A stretch of DNA of 64,000 nt, from assembly GCA_951217055.1 (NCBI GenBank), contig OX578277.1:55509044-55573043 (forward strand), written 5' to 3'. Positions within the stretch are counted from its first letter, which is position 1; every line of letters begins with the position of its first letter. The stretch is from Gerris lacustris (Eukaryota; Arthropoda; Insecta; Hemiptera; Gerridae). Below are positions 34,901 to 47,117 of the stretch, in pieces. Both the position numbers and the translations under genes were made by a program. The notes under the pieces are model-generated. The model made no database searches, was not told the DNA's origin, and worked only from the letters and a program-made list of their open reading frames with translations.

Positions 34901-37900
34901 CTATTTTCGAGATAAAATAAGAGTATTTCATTTCCGTGTATTTGTGTTTTTTGTTTTCAGGAAAAGATTAGGGTGGTGGGAAATGTTTTAGGTTATATTT
35001 TTAAGTTTATATCTGTGTTTTTATTTTCGAGATAAAATTAGAGTATTCCATTTCCGTGTATTTCTGTGTTTTTTGTTTTCAGGAAAAGATTAGGGTGGTG
35101 GGAAATGTTTTAGGTTATATTTTTAAGTTTATATCTGTGTTTTCTATTTTCGAGATAAAATTAGAGTATTCCATTTCCGTGTATTTCTGTGTTTTTTGTT
35201 TTCAGGAAAAGATTAGGGTGGTGGGAAATGTTTTAGGTTATATTTTTAAGTGTATATCTGTGTATTCTATTTTCGAGATAAAATAAGAGTATTTCATTTC
35301 CGTGTATTTGTGTTTTTTGTTTTCAGGAAAAGATTAGGGTGGTGGGAAATGTTTTAGGTTATATTTTTAAGTTTATATCTGTGTTTTTATTTTCGAGATA
35401 AAATTAGAGTATTCCATTTCCGTGTATTTCTGTGTTTTTTGTTTTCAGGAAAAGATTAGGGTGGTGGGAAATGTTTTAGGTTATATTTTTAAGTTTATAT
35501 CTGTGTTTTCTATATTCGAGATAAAATTAGAGTATTCCATTTCCGTGTATTTCTGTGTTTTTTGTTTTCAGGAAAAGATTAGGGTGGTGGGAAATGTTTT
35601 AGGTTATATTTTTAAGTGTATATCTGTGTTTTTTTGTTTTCAGGCAAAGATTAGGGTGGTGGGAAATGTTTTAGGTTATATTTTTAATTGTATATCTGTG
35701 TTTTCTATTTTCGAGATAAAATTAGAGTATTCCATTTCCGTGTATTTCTGTGTTTTTTGTTTTCAGGAAAAGATTAGGGTGGTGGGAAATGTTTTAGGTT
35801 ATATTTTTAAGTGTATATCTGTGTTTGCTATTTTCGAGATAAAATTAGAGTATTTCATTTCCGTGTATTTGTGTTTTTTGTTTTCAGGAAAAGATTAGGG
35901 TGGTGGGAAATGTTTTAGGTTATATTTTTAAGTTTATATCTGTGTTTTCTATTTTCGAGATAAAATTAGAGTATTTCAATTCCGTGTATTTCTGTGTTTT
36001 TGGTTTTCAGGCAAAGATTAGGGTGGTGGGAAATGTTTTAGGTTATATTTTTAATTGTATATCTGTGTTTTCTATTTTCGAGATAAAATTAGAGTATTCC
36101 ATTTCCGTGTATTTCTGTGTTTTTTGTTTTCAGGAAAAGATTAGGGTGGTGGGAAATGTTTTAGGTTATATTTTTAAGTGTATATCTGTGTTTGCTATTT
36201 TCGAGATAAAATAAGAGTATTTCATTTCCGTGTATTTGTGTTTTTTGTTTTCAGGAAAAGATTAGGGTGGTGGGAAATGTTTTAGGTTATATTTTTAAGT
36301 TTATATCTGTGTTTTTATTTTCGAGATAAAATTAGAGTATTTCATTTCCGAGTATTTCTGTGTTTTTTGTTTTCAGGAAAAGATTAGGGTGGTGGGAAAT
36401 GTTTTAGGTTATATTTTTAAGTTTATATCTGTGTTTTCTATTTTCGAGATAAAATTAGAGTATTCCATTTCCGTGTATTTCTGTGTTTTTTGTTTTCAGG
36501 AAAAGATTAGGGTGGTGGGAAATGTTTTAGGTTATATTTTTAAGTGTATATCTGTGTATTCTATTTTCGAGATAAAATAAGAGTATTTCATTTCCGTGTA
36601 TTTGTGTTTTTTGTTTTCAGGAAAAGATTAGGGTGGTGGGAAATGTTTTAGGTTATATTTTTAAGTTTATATCTGTGTTTTTATTTTCGAGATAAAATTA
36701 GAGTATTCCATTTCCGTGTATTTCTGTGTTTTTTGTTTTCAGGAAAAGATTAGGGTGGTGGGAAATGTTTTAGGTTATATTTTTAAGTTTATATCTGTGT
36801 TTTCTATATTCGAGATAAAATTAGAGTATTCCATTTCCGTGTATTTCTGTGTTTTTTGTTTTCAGGAAAAGATTAGGGTGGTGGGAAATGTTTTAGGTTA
36901 TATTTTTAAGTGTATATCTGTGTTTTTTTGTTTTCAGGCAAAGATTAGGGTGGTGGGAAATGTTTTAGGTTATATTTTTAATTGTATATCTGTGTTTTCT
37001 ATTTTCGAGATAAAATTAGAGTATTCCATTTCCGTGTATTTCTGTGTTTTTTGTTTTCAGGAAAAGATTAGGGTGGTGGGAAATGTTTTAGGTTATATTT
37101 TTAAGTGTATATCTGTGTTTGCTATTTTCGAGATAAAATTAGAGTATTTCATTTCCGTGTATTTGTGTTTTTTGTTTTCAGGAAAAGATTAGGGTGGTGG
37201 GAAATGTTTTAGGTTATATTTTTAAGTTTATATCTGTGTTTTCTATTTTCGAGATAAAATTAGAGTATTTCAATTCCGTGTATTTCTGTGTTTTTGGTTT
37301 TCAGGCAAAGATTAGGGTGGTGGGAAATGTTTTAGGTTATATTTTTAATTGTATATCTGTGTTTTCTATTTTCGAGATAAAATTAGAGTATTCCATTTCC
37401 GTGTATTTCTGTGTTTTTTGTTTTCAGGAAAAGATTAGGGTGGTGGGAAATGTTTTAGGTTATATTTTTAAGTGTATATCTGTGTTTGCTATTTTCGAGA
37501 TAAAATAAGAGTATTTCATTTCCGTGTATTTGTGTTTTTTGTTTTCAGGAAAAGATTAGGGTGGTGGGAAATGTTTTAGGTTATATTTTTAAGTTTATAT
37601 CTGTGTTTTTATTTTCGAGATAAAATTAGAGTATTTCATTTCCGAGTATTTCTGTGTTTTTTGTTTTCAGGAAAAGATTAGGGTGGTGGGAAATGTTTTA
37701 GGTTATATTTTTAAGTTTATATCTGTGTTTTCTATTTTCGAGATAAAATTAGAGTATTCCATTTCCGTGTATTTCTGTGTTTTTTGTTTTCAGGAAAAGA
37801 TTAGGGTGGTGGGAAATGTTTTAGGTTATATTTTTAAGTGTATATCTGTGTATTCTATTTTCGAGATAAAATAAGAGTATTTCATTTCCGTGTATTTGTG

Positions 37901-39420
37901 TTTTTTGTTTTCAGGAAAAGATTAGGGTGGTGGGAAATGTTTTAGGTTATATTTTTAAGTTTATATCTGTGTTTTTATTTTCGAGATAAAATTAGAGTAT
38001 TCCATTTCCGTGTATTTCTGTGTTTTTTGTTTTCAGGAAAAGATTAGGGTGGTGGGAAATGTTTTAGGTTATATTTTTAAGTTTATATCTGTGTTTTCTA
38101 TATTCGAGATAAAATTAGAGTATTCCATTTCCGTGTATTTCTGTGTTTTTTGTTTTCAGGAAAAGATTAGGGTGGTGGGAAATGTTTTAGGTTATATTTT
38201 TAAGTGTATATCTGTGTTTTTTTGTTTTCAGGCAAAGATTAGGGTGGTGGGAAATGTTTTAGGTTATATTTTTAATTGTATATCTGTGTTTTCTATTTTC
38301 GAGATAAAATTAGAGTATTCCATTTCCGTGTATTTCTGTGTTTTTTGTTTTCAGGAAAAGATTAGGGTGGTGGGAAATGTTTTAGGTTATATTTTTAAGT
38401 GTATATCTGTGTTTGCTATTTTCGAGATAAAATTAGAGTATTTCATTTCCGTGTATTTGTGTTTTTTGTTTTCAGGAAAAGATTAGGGTGGTGGGAAATG
38501 TTTTAGGTTATATTTTTAAGTTTATATCTGTGTTTTCTATTTTCGAGATAAAATTAGAGTATTTCAATTCCGTGTATTTCTGTGTTTTTGGTTTTTAGGC
38601 AAAGATTAGGGTGGTGGGAAATGTTTTAGGTTATATTTTTAATTGTATATCTGTGTTTTCTATTTTCGAGATAAAATTAGAGTATTCCATTTCCGTGTAT
38701 TTCTGTGTTTTTTGTTTTCAGGAAAAGATTAGGGTGGTGGGAAATGTTTTAGGTTATATTTTTAAGTGTATATCTGTGTTTGCTATTTTCGAGATAAAAT
38801 AAGAGTATTTCATTTCCGTGTATTTGTGTTTTTTGTTTTCAGGAAAAGATTAGGGTGGTGGGAAATGTTTTAGGTTATATTTTTAAGTTTATATCTGTGT
38901 TTTTATTTTCGAGATAAAATTAGAGTATTTCATTTCCGAGTATTTCTGTGTTTTTTGTTTTCAGGAAAAGATTAGGGTGGTGGGAAATGTTTTAGGTTAT
39001 ATTTTTAAGTTTATATCTGTGTTTTCTATTTTCGAGATAAAATTAGAGTATTTCATTTCCGTGTATTTCTGTGTTTTTTGTTTTCAGGAAAAGATTAGGG
39101 TGGTGGGAAATGTTTTAGGTTATATTTTTAAGTGTATATCTGTGTTTCCTATTTTCGAGATAAAATTAGAGTATTCCATTTCCGTGTATTTCTGTGTTTT
39201 TTGTTTTCAGGAAAAGATTAGGGTGGTGGGAAATGTTTTAGGTTATATTTTTAATTGTATATCTGTGTTTTCTATTTTCGAGATAAAATTTGAGTATTTC
39301 ATTTCCGTGTATATCTGTGTTTTTTTTGTTTTCAGGCAAAGATTAGGGTGGTGGGAAATGTTTTAGGTTATATTTTTAAGTGTAAATCTGTGTTTTCTAT
39401 TTTCGAGATAAAATTAGAGT
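31901..39420 (+). repeat. 123-bp minisatellite, about 60 copies, with higher-order repeats
   Basis: The basic unit contains AGATTAGGGTGGTGGGAAAT, TTTTAGGTTATATTTTTAAG, ATTTTCGAGATAAAATTAGA and TCCGTGTATTTCTGTGTTTT, and ends TTTTGTTTTCAGG. Variants (GCAAAG versus GAAAAG, TTCCAT versus TTTCAT, a 2-bp loss in GTATTTGTG) are arranged in larger identical blocks: a 562-bp period (33482, 34044, 34606) and a 1294-bp period (35422, 36716, 38010). The 1294-bp copies are nearly base-for-base the same. The unit equals 41 codons, so frames of up to 220 codons stay open; the peptide is hydrophobic and resembles no family I know. It is not CRISPR, as there are no unique spacers. Confidence 0.95.
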
Positions 39421-39479
39421 ATTTCATTTATGTTCAGCTAGGGTTATATATTTCGACATTTAGGTGTATATCTTTGTTC

Positions 39480-39955
39480 TATTAATTAAGTATTACTTTT
39501 CCCCTCCGATGTTGCAACCTTGACGTTGGTGGAGGGGCTTGCGTGCATTAATGACGTGGACGGTCGATTTCGGATAGGTTTAACCATTCAGGAACGTTGT
39601 CCTCCGAAATGTCAGACTAATAGCAACTTCTTTTTCTATTTATTCTTACTTTTCTCATAGAAGTTTACTTTTTTATTCTTCTTTTCTTTATACTACTCTC
39701 AATACATGTTCGTATCTTCGTTCTATTAATTTATTATTACTTTTCCCCTCCGATGTTGCAACCTTGACGTTGGTGGAGGGGCTTGCGTGCATTAATGACG
39801 TGGACGGTCGATTTCGGATAGGTTTAACCAATCAGGAACGTTGTCCTCCGAAATGTCAGACCAATAGCAACTTCTTTTTCTATTTCTCCTTACTTCTCGC
39901 ATAAAAGTCTCCTTTTTATTCTTCTTTTGTTTCTACTACTCTCAATACAAGTTTC
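39480..39955 (+). repeat. Hairpin blocks 8 and 9 in two ~244-bp units
   Basis: The CCCCTCC stems start at 39501 and 39745, 244 bp apart. The first half of the block matches copies 1-7, but the second half is diverged (TTTCGGATAGGTTTAACCA and ATTCAGGAACGTTGTCCTCC). Copy 8 ends GTCAGACTAATAGCAAC; copy 9 has CCAA in place of CTAA (39861-39864), which breaks the CTRR rule. After the second unit the sequence switches abruptly at about 39956 to the other repeat family. Confidence 0.8.
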
Positions 39956-40518
39956 CGAAATGAAAGAATTTTCCGGAAAAAAAAATTTCCGGGCCCCCCC
40001 CCCATAATTTTGAAATTTGTATATGCCCATAAAATTCGTTTGGACGCCTTTACGGGGTTCTTAATTTTTTGTCATGTAGAAAGCCGTAATAAATGACGCT
40101 ATGCTAAAAATTAGGGTCCTAAGGCTAAAACTTTTTGGGGAAATAAATGTTGAATAATTTGGGGTTCAGTCTAAAATTAATAAATCCGCCTTTTTCCGCT
40201 CTTCCAAGTGGCCTACCTTTTTCCCCGTATCCCCTGGAGAAAAACGCTACGGGACTTTTTTGTAGCCCGCAAATAGACCTTTAAGCCCGTATATGACACG
40301 AGGCGGTCGGACCTCAAGTACGCCCGCTACGAGAGATTGAAATTGAACTGCGCCCAAAAAACCCGACTTTCACCCGTTTTCTGCCTTCAAAATTTCCCCA
40401 GACGGCTTTATCCGGGTAAAACTACGGTTCTTCTCGAACGCCGTGCCGAAACCTTTAAAACGATATGTATATCGACCCGATCGGGCGACTTTCGATTTTC
40501 TCCGAACCCGACCTGTCG

Positions 40519-40731
40519 AGCGCCGACTCCGTACGGGCGCCGACACTACACCGGCGCCGACACTGTACCGGCGCCAACACTATACCGACGCCGACACCGT
40601 ACCGGCGCCAACACTGTACCGACGCCGACACTGTACCGGCGCCAACACTGTACCTGCGCCAACACTATACCGACGCCAACACTGTACCGGCGCCAACACT
40701 ATACGGGCGCCAACACTATACCGGCGCTGAC
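40519..40731 (+). repeat. 17-bp GGCGCC-containing tandem array
   Basis: About 12 units follow the pattern GGCGCCAACACTATACC with a few C/A and G/A variants. A 17-bp period shifts the frame, so all three frames give the same 17-residue peptide repeat; this is not a gene. It lies directly before the terminal hairpin. Confidence 0.9.
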
Positions 40732-40733
40732 CG

Positions 40734-40783
40734 CTAGCTGCGTCCCGTTGGCCGCCGCTTGCGGCGGCCACGGGACCAGCTAG
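40734..40783 (+). other. Helitron-type 3' terminal hairpin and CTAG
   Basis: The core stem GGCCGCCGC/GCGGCGGCC (40750-40758 with 40761-40769) is extended by GTCCCGT/ACGGGAC and CTAGCTG/CAGCTAG, giving about 23 pairs with two single-base bulges. The right arm ends in CTAG followed by T. The core hairpin sits 10 bases before CTAG, as in classical Helitron 3' ends. Confidence 0.8.
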
Positions 40784-43700
40784 TTTGTATATATACTAAT
40801 TCAGGAAGGCTATTTTCCCCCCTGGGGGGGGTAGGGGGGTGAGGGTCGGCACACAGGGTCCTTCCGGTGAGAAAACGTCCTGGGCGCACTTAGAACGCCC
40901 TCCGGGTAACCGTTTCCCGGTTATTCCCGGCGGAATACCCCGATTTCCCGGCGGCTCCTGGGGGGCGCGGTAACGGGAAAAAAAATATTACGACCCCCGG
41001 GCGTCGTGGGGGGCGTCGGGGGCGACGACTTTTACTCGAAACTTTTTCCCCCCCGACGCACGGGGGGGGCGCTAAAATTCGAAAACACCCGATTTTGGGG
41101 CCTTTTTCGACCGCGTGTATCTTTTTCCCTATTCACTTTAAAAAAAAAACAAAAAACTATTTTTTCCTAAATTCGGTGCTCTACAAAAAAGGTCCTTTGG
41201 GTCGGACCGCTGCGGTCACCCGTTTTCGAGTTATGCGGAAAAAACCGTTTTCCGGGGGGAAAAAAAAATTTCGAAAAATCGCGGCGCGGCATCCGCGCGC
41301 GCCGAATTTTTTTCCACCTGATACATTTTAGGGGGGAGTCCGACGGTTGAGAAAATACCCCCCCGGGATTTTCCCTACTTCCCGTTTGGCGTCGGGAACT
41401 CCCCCCGTTTTACCGCAGAACGGAAAATGCGAAAAAAAAAATTTCGTCATTTTTTTTCTCAGCGAGTATGTGTAGGGGAAATACCGTTTGAAGGGCGTCC
41501 GGTAGGTTTCCCCGGTAGGTTAAACGAAAAAAATTTCGGAGGCGGTCGGAGGCGGGGGGCGGCGGCGGCGGCGGACCGCGTACCGCCGACGGGCCGATTT
41601 ACGTGTTTTTGGGGCCGACCCTCCCCACTTAATGTGCGGGGGCTTTGTCTTCAACTTGGGAATTTCCCGACGGGACTCGCAGGGTAGTTTCGGCACATAG
41701 TGGACTACGAGAAACCGTCTTTCTTTTTTCTTAGCTAACGACATTTTTCCCGTGGGGGGGCGAAAACCCCTATTTTGGGTCGATTTCGGCCGAAAAACAC
41801 GACCTTGCCCACTTGAGGTTTGTCGGCTTTGTCTTAAATTTGGGAATTTCCCGACGGGACTCACAGGGTATTTCGGGTGAACGGTCCGCTGAAAGGATCA
41901 GGTCGATTTTTTTTTTCACTGCGAACGGTTCTCTTCCTGGAGGGGGAAATGTAAAAAAAATAGGAATTTCGTACTTTTTTTTTTTTAACTTCGGGGCCCC
42001 TGTAGCCCCCCTTAAAATGCGCTTAGGCGAACGAAACTTATTGGGCGTCTGACCCCATCTGTCCTCTACACGAAACCTCTTTCGGTTTTTTTTCGCCGGT
42101 TTCCGGGCGCCGTGGGGAGGGGAACGAAACATTTTTCGCCCAAAACCGGATGTGGTAATTTTCGCGTAAATGTTGTATCTCCTCCTAGGGTTTTAAAAGT
42201 GGGGAATTGGGACCAATTGCACCTTTTCAGGTTTGCTCTCGGATCTCTGACCAGCCCCTTCGTTTTTTGAAATTTCGATTTCCGGGCCCCCCCCGAATTT
42301 TTGAAATTTTCGTCTGCCCATAAAATTTCCCCCATTTATTTTATGGGGCCCTTAATTTTTTTACGTGTAGACATATGTGATAATTAACGCTATACAAAAA
42401 ATTAGCGTCCTACGACTTATAGTTGTCGAGAAAAAAAATGACGAAATTTCGAAATTTTCGTCTTTTTTGACGCGACCTTTTATACCGCTTTTTTCGACTT
42501 TAAACCGCCGTAGCTCCCTCTATAATGCGAATATCGGGTTGATTTTCGGTGGGCGTCTTTAATTCACGGTGCTATACCGAAACCTTCTTCGATTTTATTT
42601 TCACCGGTGCCCGGGCGCAGTGGGGGGGCCCGAATATCTTTTTAAGGGCTTTTTCGAAACTCTACAAATCGGAATAACATTTTCCCTGTATCCCGTGGAG
42701 AAAAACTCTATTTGCCTTTTTTTTAGCCCGCAAATAGACCTTTAAGTCCATATAAGACACAACGCGGTCGGACCTAAAGTACGCCCACTACGAGAGATTG
42801 AAATTGAATTACGTACTAAAAACCCAATTTTCACCCGTTCTTTGCCTCTTAAATTTCCCCAAATTGCTTTCTAAGGGTAAAATTATAGTTTTTCTTAATC
42901 GCCTTGCCAAAACCTTTAAAATGATATATATGTCGACCCGATCGGGCGACTTTCGATTTTCGCTAAAATAATCACGGGTCCTAGCCTAGGTTCATTTTGG
43001 GGGAAAAAAAAATTTTTTTTTTTTGGTCGACGACCCCACATGTGTTATACATGGTTGGAAAGCTAATTTTTTTTTAATAGGGGAGACACTCTCGAACTTT
43101 TTTCTTCGCGACCAATATTTTCCGAGAAAAGCCCGAAAAACATGGTTTCCCGCCAAAAAGTTCAAATGTTTGAACGCCATTATCTCGGAAAGTATTGGTC
43201 GGGGAAAAAATTTTCAAGAGTAGGACCCCCCCCTGAAAAAAATAATCTTTCCAACCATGTGTAACACGTATATGGTTGTCGACCAAAAAATTTCCCGAAA
43301 TCGAGAACCGTAAAATCAGGGAAATTTCGACAAATTTTGGGAAGGTGGTCCGATTTTAACCAAATTCGGTATACACCCGTTGTTTGACGCCACAAAAAGG
43401 ATTATGAAAGAATTTTCCCGAAAAAAAATTTTCGGGGCCCCCCCCATAATTTTTAAATTTTTATATGCCCATAAAATTCGTTTGGACGCCTTTACGGGGT
43501 TCTTAATTTTTTGTCATGTAGAAAACCGTAATTAATGTCGCTATGCAAAAAATTAGGCTTTTAAGTCAATAACTTTTTGGGGAAAAAAATGTTAAATAAT
43601 TTGGGGTTCACCAAAAATTAATAAATCCGCCTTTTTCCGCTCTTCCAAGTGGCCTAACTTTTTCCCCGTATCCCCTGGAGAAAAACTCTATGAGCCTTTT

Positions 43701-46700
43701 TTGTAGCCCGCGAATGGACCTTTAAGCCCATATATGGCACAAGGCGGTCGGACTTATAGTACGCCCACTACGAGAGATTGAAATTGAATTACGTACTAAA
43801 ATCCCAATTTTCACCCGTTCTTTGCCTCTTAAATTTCCCCAAATTGCTTTTTAAGAGTAAAACTATAGTTTTTCTTAATCGCCTTGCCAAAACCTTTAAA
43901 ACGATATATATGTCGACCCGATCGGGCGACTTTCGATTTTCACCTAAAAAACCACAGGTATATAGGTGCAAATTTTTTGGGGGAAAATTTTTTTTTTTTT
44001 TTTGGTCGACGACCCCATATGTGTTATACATGGTTGGAAAGCTAAATTTTTTTTAATAGGGGAGATACTCTAGAATTTTTTTCTTCCCGACCAATATTTT
44101 CCGAGAAAAGCCCGAAAAACATGGTTTCCCGCCAAAAAAGTTTAAACTTTGATCGCCATTATCTCGGAAAGTATTAGTCGGGGAAAAATTTCGAGAATAT
44201 GACCTTCCTTGAAAAAAAAAGATCTTTCCAACCATGTATAACACGTATATGGTTGTCGACCAAAAAATTTCCCGAAATCGAGAACGGCAAAATCAGGGAA
44301 ATTTCGACAAATTTTTGGAAGGTGGTCCGATTTTCACCAAATTCGGTATACACCCGTTGTTCGACACCACAAAAAGGATTATGAAAGAATTTTCCCGAAA
44401 AAAAATGTTCGGGGCCCCCCCCATAATTTTTAAATTTTAATATGCCCATAAAATTTGTTTGGACGCCTTTACGGGGTTCTTAATTTTTTTTCATGTAGAA
44501 AACCGTAATTAATGTCGCTATGCAAAAAATTAGGCTTTTAAGTCTATAACTTTTTGGGGAAAAAAATGTTGAATAATCTGGGATTCAGTGTAATATTAAT
44601 AAATCCACACATTTTCGAGGTTCGGAGTGGCTTAACTTTTTCCCTGTATCCCGTGGATAAAAACTCTAATAGCCTTTTTTGTAGCCCGCAAATAGGCCTT
44701 TAAGCCCATATATGACACAACGCGGTCGGACTTATAGTACGCCCACTACGAGAGATTGAAATTGAATTACGTACTAAAAACCCGATTTTCACCAGTTTTT
44801 AGCCTCTTAAATTTCCCCAAATTGCTTTCTAAGGGTAAAATTATAGTTTTTCTTGATCGCCTTGCAAGAACCTTTAAAATGATATATATGTCGACCCGAT
44901 CGGGCGACTTTCGATTTTCGCTAAAATAATCACGGGTCCTAGCCTAGCTTCATTTTGGGGAAAAAAAAATTTTTTTTTTTTTGGTCGACGACCCCATATG
45001 TGTTATACATGGTTGGAAAGCTAATTTTTTTTTAATAGGGGAGACACTCTTGAATTTTTTTCTTCGCGACCAATATTTTCCGAGATAAGCCCGAAAAACA
45101 TGGTTTCCCGCCAAAAAGTTCAAATGTTTGAACGCCATTATCTCGGAAAGTATTGGTCGGGGAAAAAAATTTTCAAGAGTAGGACCCCCCCCTGAAAAAA
45201 AATAATCTTTCCAACCATGTATAACACGTATATGGTTGTCGACCAAAAAATTTCCCGAAATCGAGAACCGCAAAATCAGGGAAATTTCGACCCAAATTTG
45301 CATGGTGGTCCGATTCTCACCAAATTCGGTATACACCCGTTGTTTGACGCCACAAAAAGGATTATGAACGAATTTTCCGGAAAAAAAATTTTCCGGGCCC
45401 CCCCCCATAATTTTGAAATTTGTATATGCCCATAAAATTCGTTTGGACGCCTTTACGGGGTTCTTAATTTTTTGTCATGTAGAAAGCCGTAATAAATGAC
45501 GCTATGCAAAATATTAGGGTTCCAAGGCTAAAACTTTTGGGGGAAAAAAATGTTGAATAATCTGGGGTTCAGTGTAATATTAAAAAATCCACACTTTTTC
45601 GAGGTTCGGAGTAGCTTAACTTTTTCCCTGTATCCCGTGGAGAAAAACTCTATAGGCCTTTTTTGTAGCCCGCAAATGGACCTTTAAGCCCATATATGGC
45701 ACGAGGCGGTCGGACTTATAGTACGCCCACTACGAGAGATTGAAATTGAATTACGTACTAAAATCCCAATTTTCACCCGTTCTTTGCCTCTTAAATTTCC
45801 CCAAATTGCTTTTTAAGGGTAAAATTATAGTTTTTCTTGATCGCCTTGCCAAAACCTTTAAAATGATATATATGTCGACCCGATCGGGCGACTTTCGATT
45901 TTCGCTAAAATAATCACGGGTCCTAGCCTAGCTTCATTTTGGGGGAAAAAAAAATTTTTTTTTTTTGGTCGACGACCCCATATGTGTTATACATGGTTGG
46001 AAAGCTAATTTTTTTTAATAGGGGAGACACTCTCGAACTTTTTTCTTCCCGACCAATATTTTCCGAGAAAAGCCCGAAAAACATGGTTTCCCGCCAAAAA
46101 GTTCAAATGTTTGAACGCCATTATCTCGGAAAGTATTGGTCGGGGAAAAAAATTTTCAAGAATAGGACCCCCCCCTGAAAAAAAAAGATCTTTCCAACCA
46201 TGTGTAACACGTATATGGTTGTCGACCAAAAAATTTCCCGAAATCGAGAACGGCAAAATCAGGGAAATTTCGACAAATTTTTGGAAGGTGGTCCGATTTT
46301 CACCAAATTCGGTATACACCCGTTGTTTGACCCCACAAAAGGGATTATGAAAGAATTTTCCGGAAAAAAAAATTTCCGGGCCCCCCCCATAATTTTGAAA
46401 TTTGTATATGTCCATAAAATTCTTTTTGGCGCACCTACAGGGTTCTTAATTTTTTGTCATGTAGAAAGCAGTAATAAATGACGCTATGCAAAAAATTAGG
46501 GTTCTAAGGCCAAAACTTTTTGGGGAAAAAAATGTTGAATAATTTGGGGTTCAGTCTAAAATCATTAAATCCGCCTTTTTCCGCTCTTCCAAGTGGCCTA
46601 CCTTTTCCCCCGTATCCCCTGGAGAAAAACGCTACGGGACTTTTTTGTAGCCCGCAAATAGACCTTTAAGCCCGTATATGACACGAGGCGGTCGGACCTC

Positions 46701-46902
46701 AAGTACGCCCGCTACGAGAGATTGAAATTGAACTGCGCACTAAAAACCCGACTTTCACCCGTTTTCAGCCTTCAAATTTCCCCAAACGGCTTTATCCGGG
46801 TAAAACTACGGTTCTTCTCGACCGCCGTGCCGAAACCTTTAAAACGATATGTATATCGACCCGATCGGGCGACTTTCGATTTTCACCGAACCCGACCTGT
46901 CG

Positions 46903-47115
46903 AGCGCCGACTCCGTACGGGCGCCGACACTATACCGGCGCCGACACTATACCGGCGCCGACACTACACCGGCGCCGACACAGTACCGGCGCCAACACTG
47001 TACCGACGCCGACACTGTACCGGCGCCAACACTATACCGGCGCCAACACTATACCGGCGCCAACACTATACCGGCGCCAACACTATACGGGCGCCAACAC
47101 TATACCGGCGCTGAC
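46903..47115 (+). repeat. 17-bp GGCGCC-containing tandem array of element 2
   Basis: About 12 units match the arrays at 40519 and 50409. The order of C/A variants differs from the first array, so the arrays change internally after duplication. Confidence 0.9.
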
Positions 47116-47117
47116 GG

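Larger units (their letters stand above)
39956..40783 (+). mobile_element. Non-coding Helitron-like element 1 or a separate copy, 3' portion
   Basis: It begins inside a ~983-bp unit at AAAGAATTTTCCGG, runs through the unit-ending GAGAGATTGAAATTGAA, then the CCCGATCGGG palindrome (about 40477), a 17-bp array and the terminal hairpin with CTAG at 40780-40783. It matches the ends of elements 2 and 3 closely. It could be the other half of 3628-8012, but about 600 bp of a unit would be missing between the two junctions. Confidence 0.7.

Noticed and set aside
31890..39366. Frames with the repeated peptide VVGNVLGYIFK, up to 220 codons
   Set aside because: They follow the 123-bp unit, which is a multiple of three; they end wherever a 2-bp variant occurs and show no domain. 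Treated as repeat DNA.
14620..39400. TTAGGG motifs as telomeric repeats
   Set aside because: They occur once per long unit with other sequence between them, not as a short tandem telomere array.
31901..39420. Possible CRISPR-like array
   Set aside because: Repeat units are contiguous and 123 bp long, with no unique spacers; the setting is eukaryotic.
40337..40783. 148-codon frame rich in PTLYRRRH repeats
   Set aside because: It arises from the 17-bp array, in which all three frames give the same repeat; it is not a protein gene.
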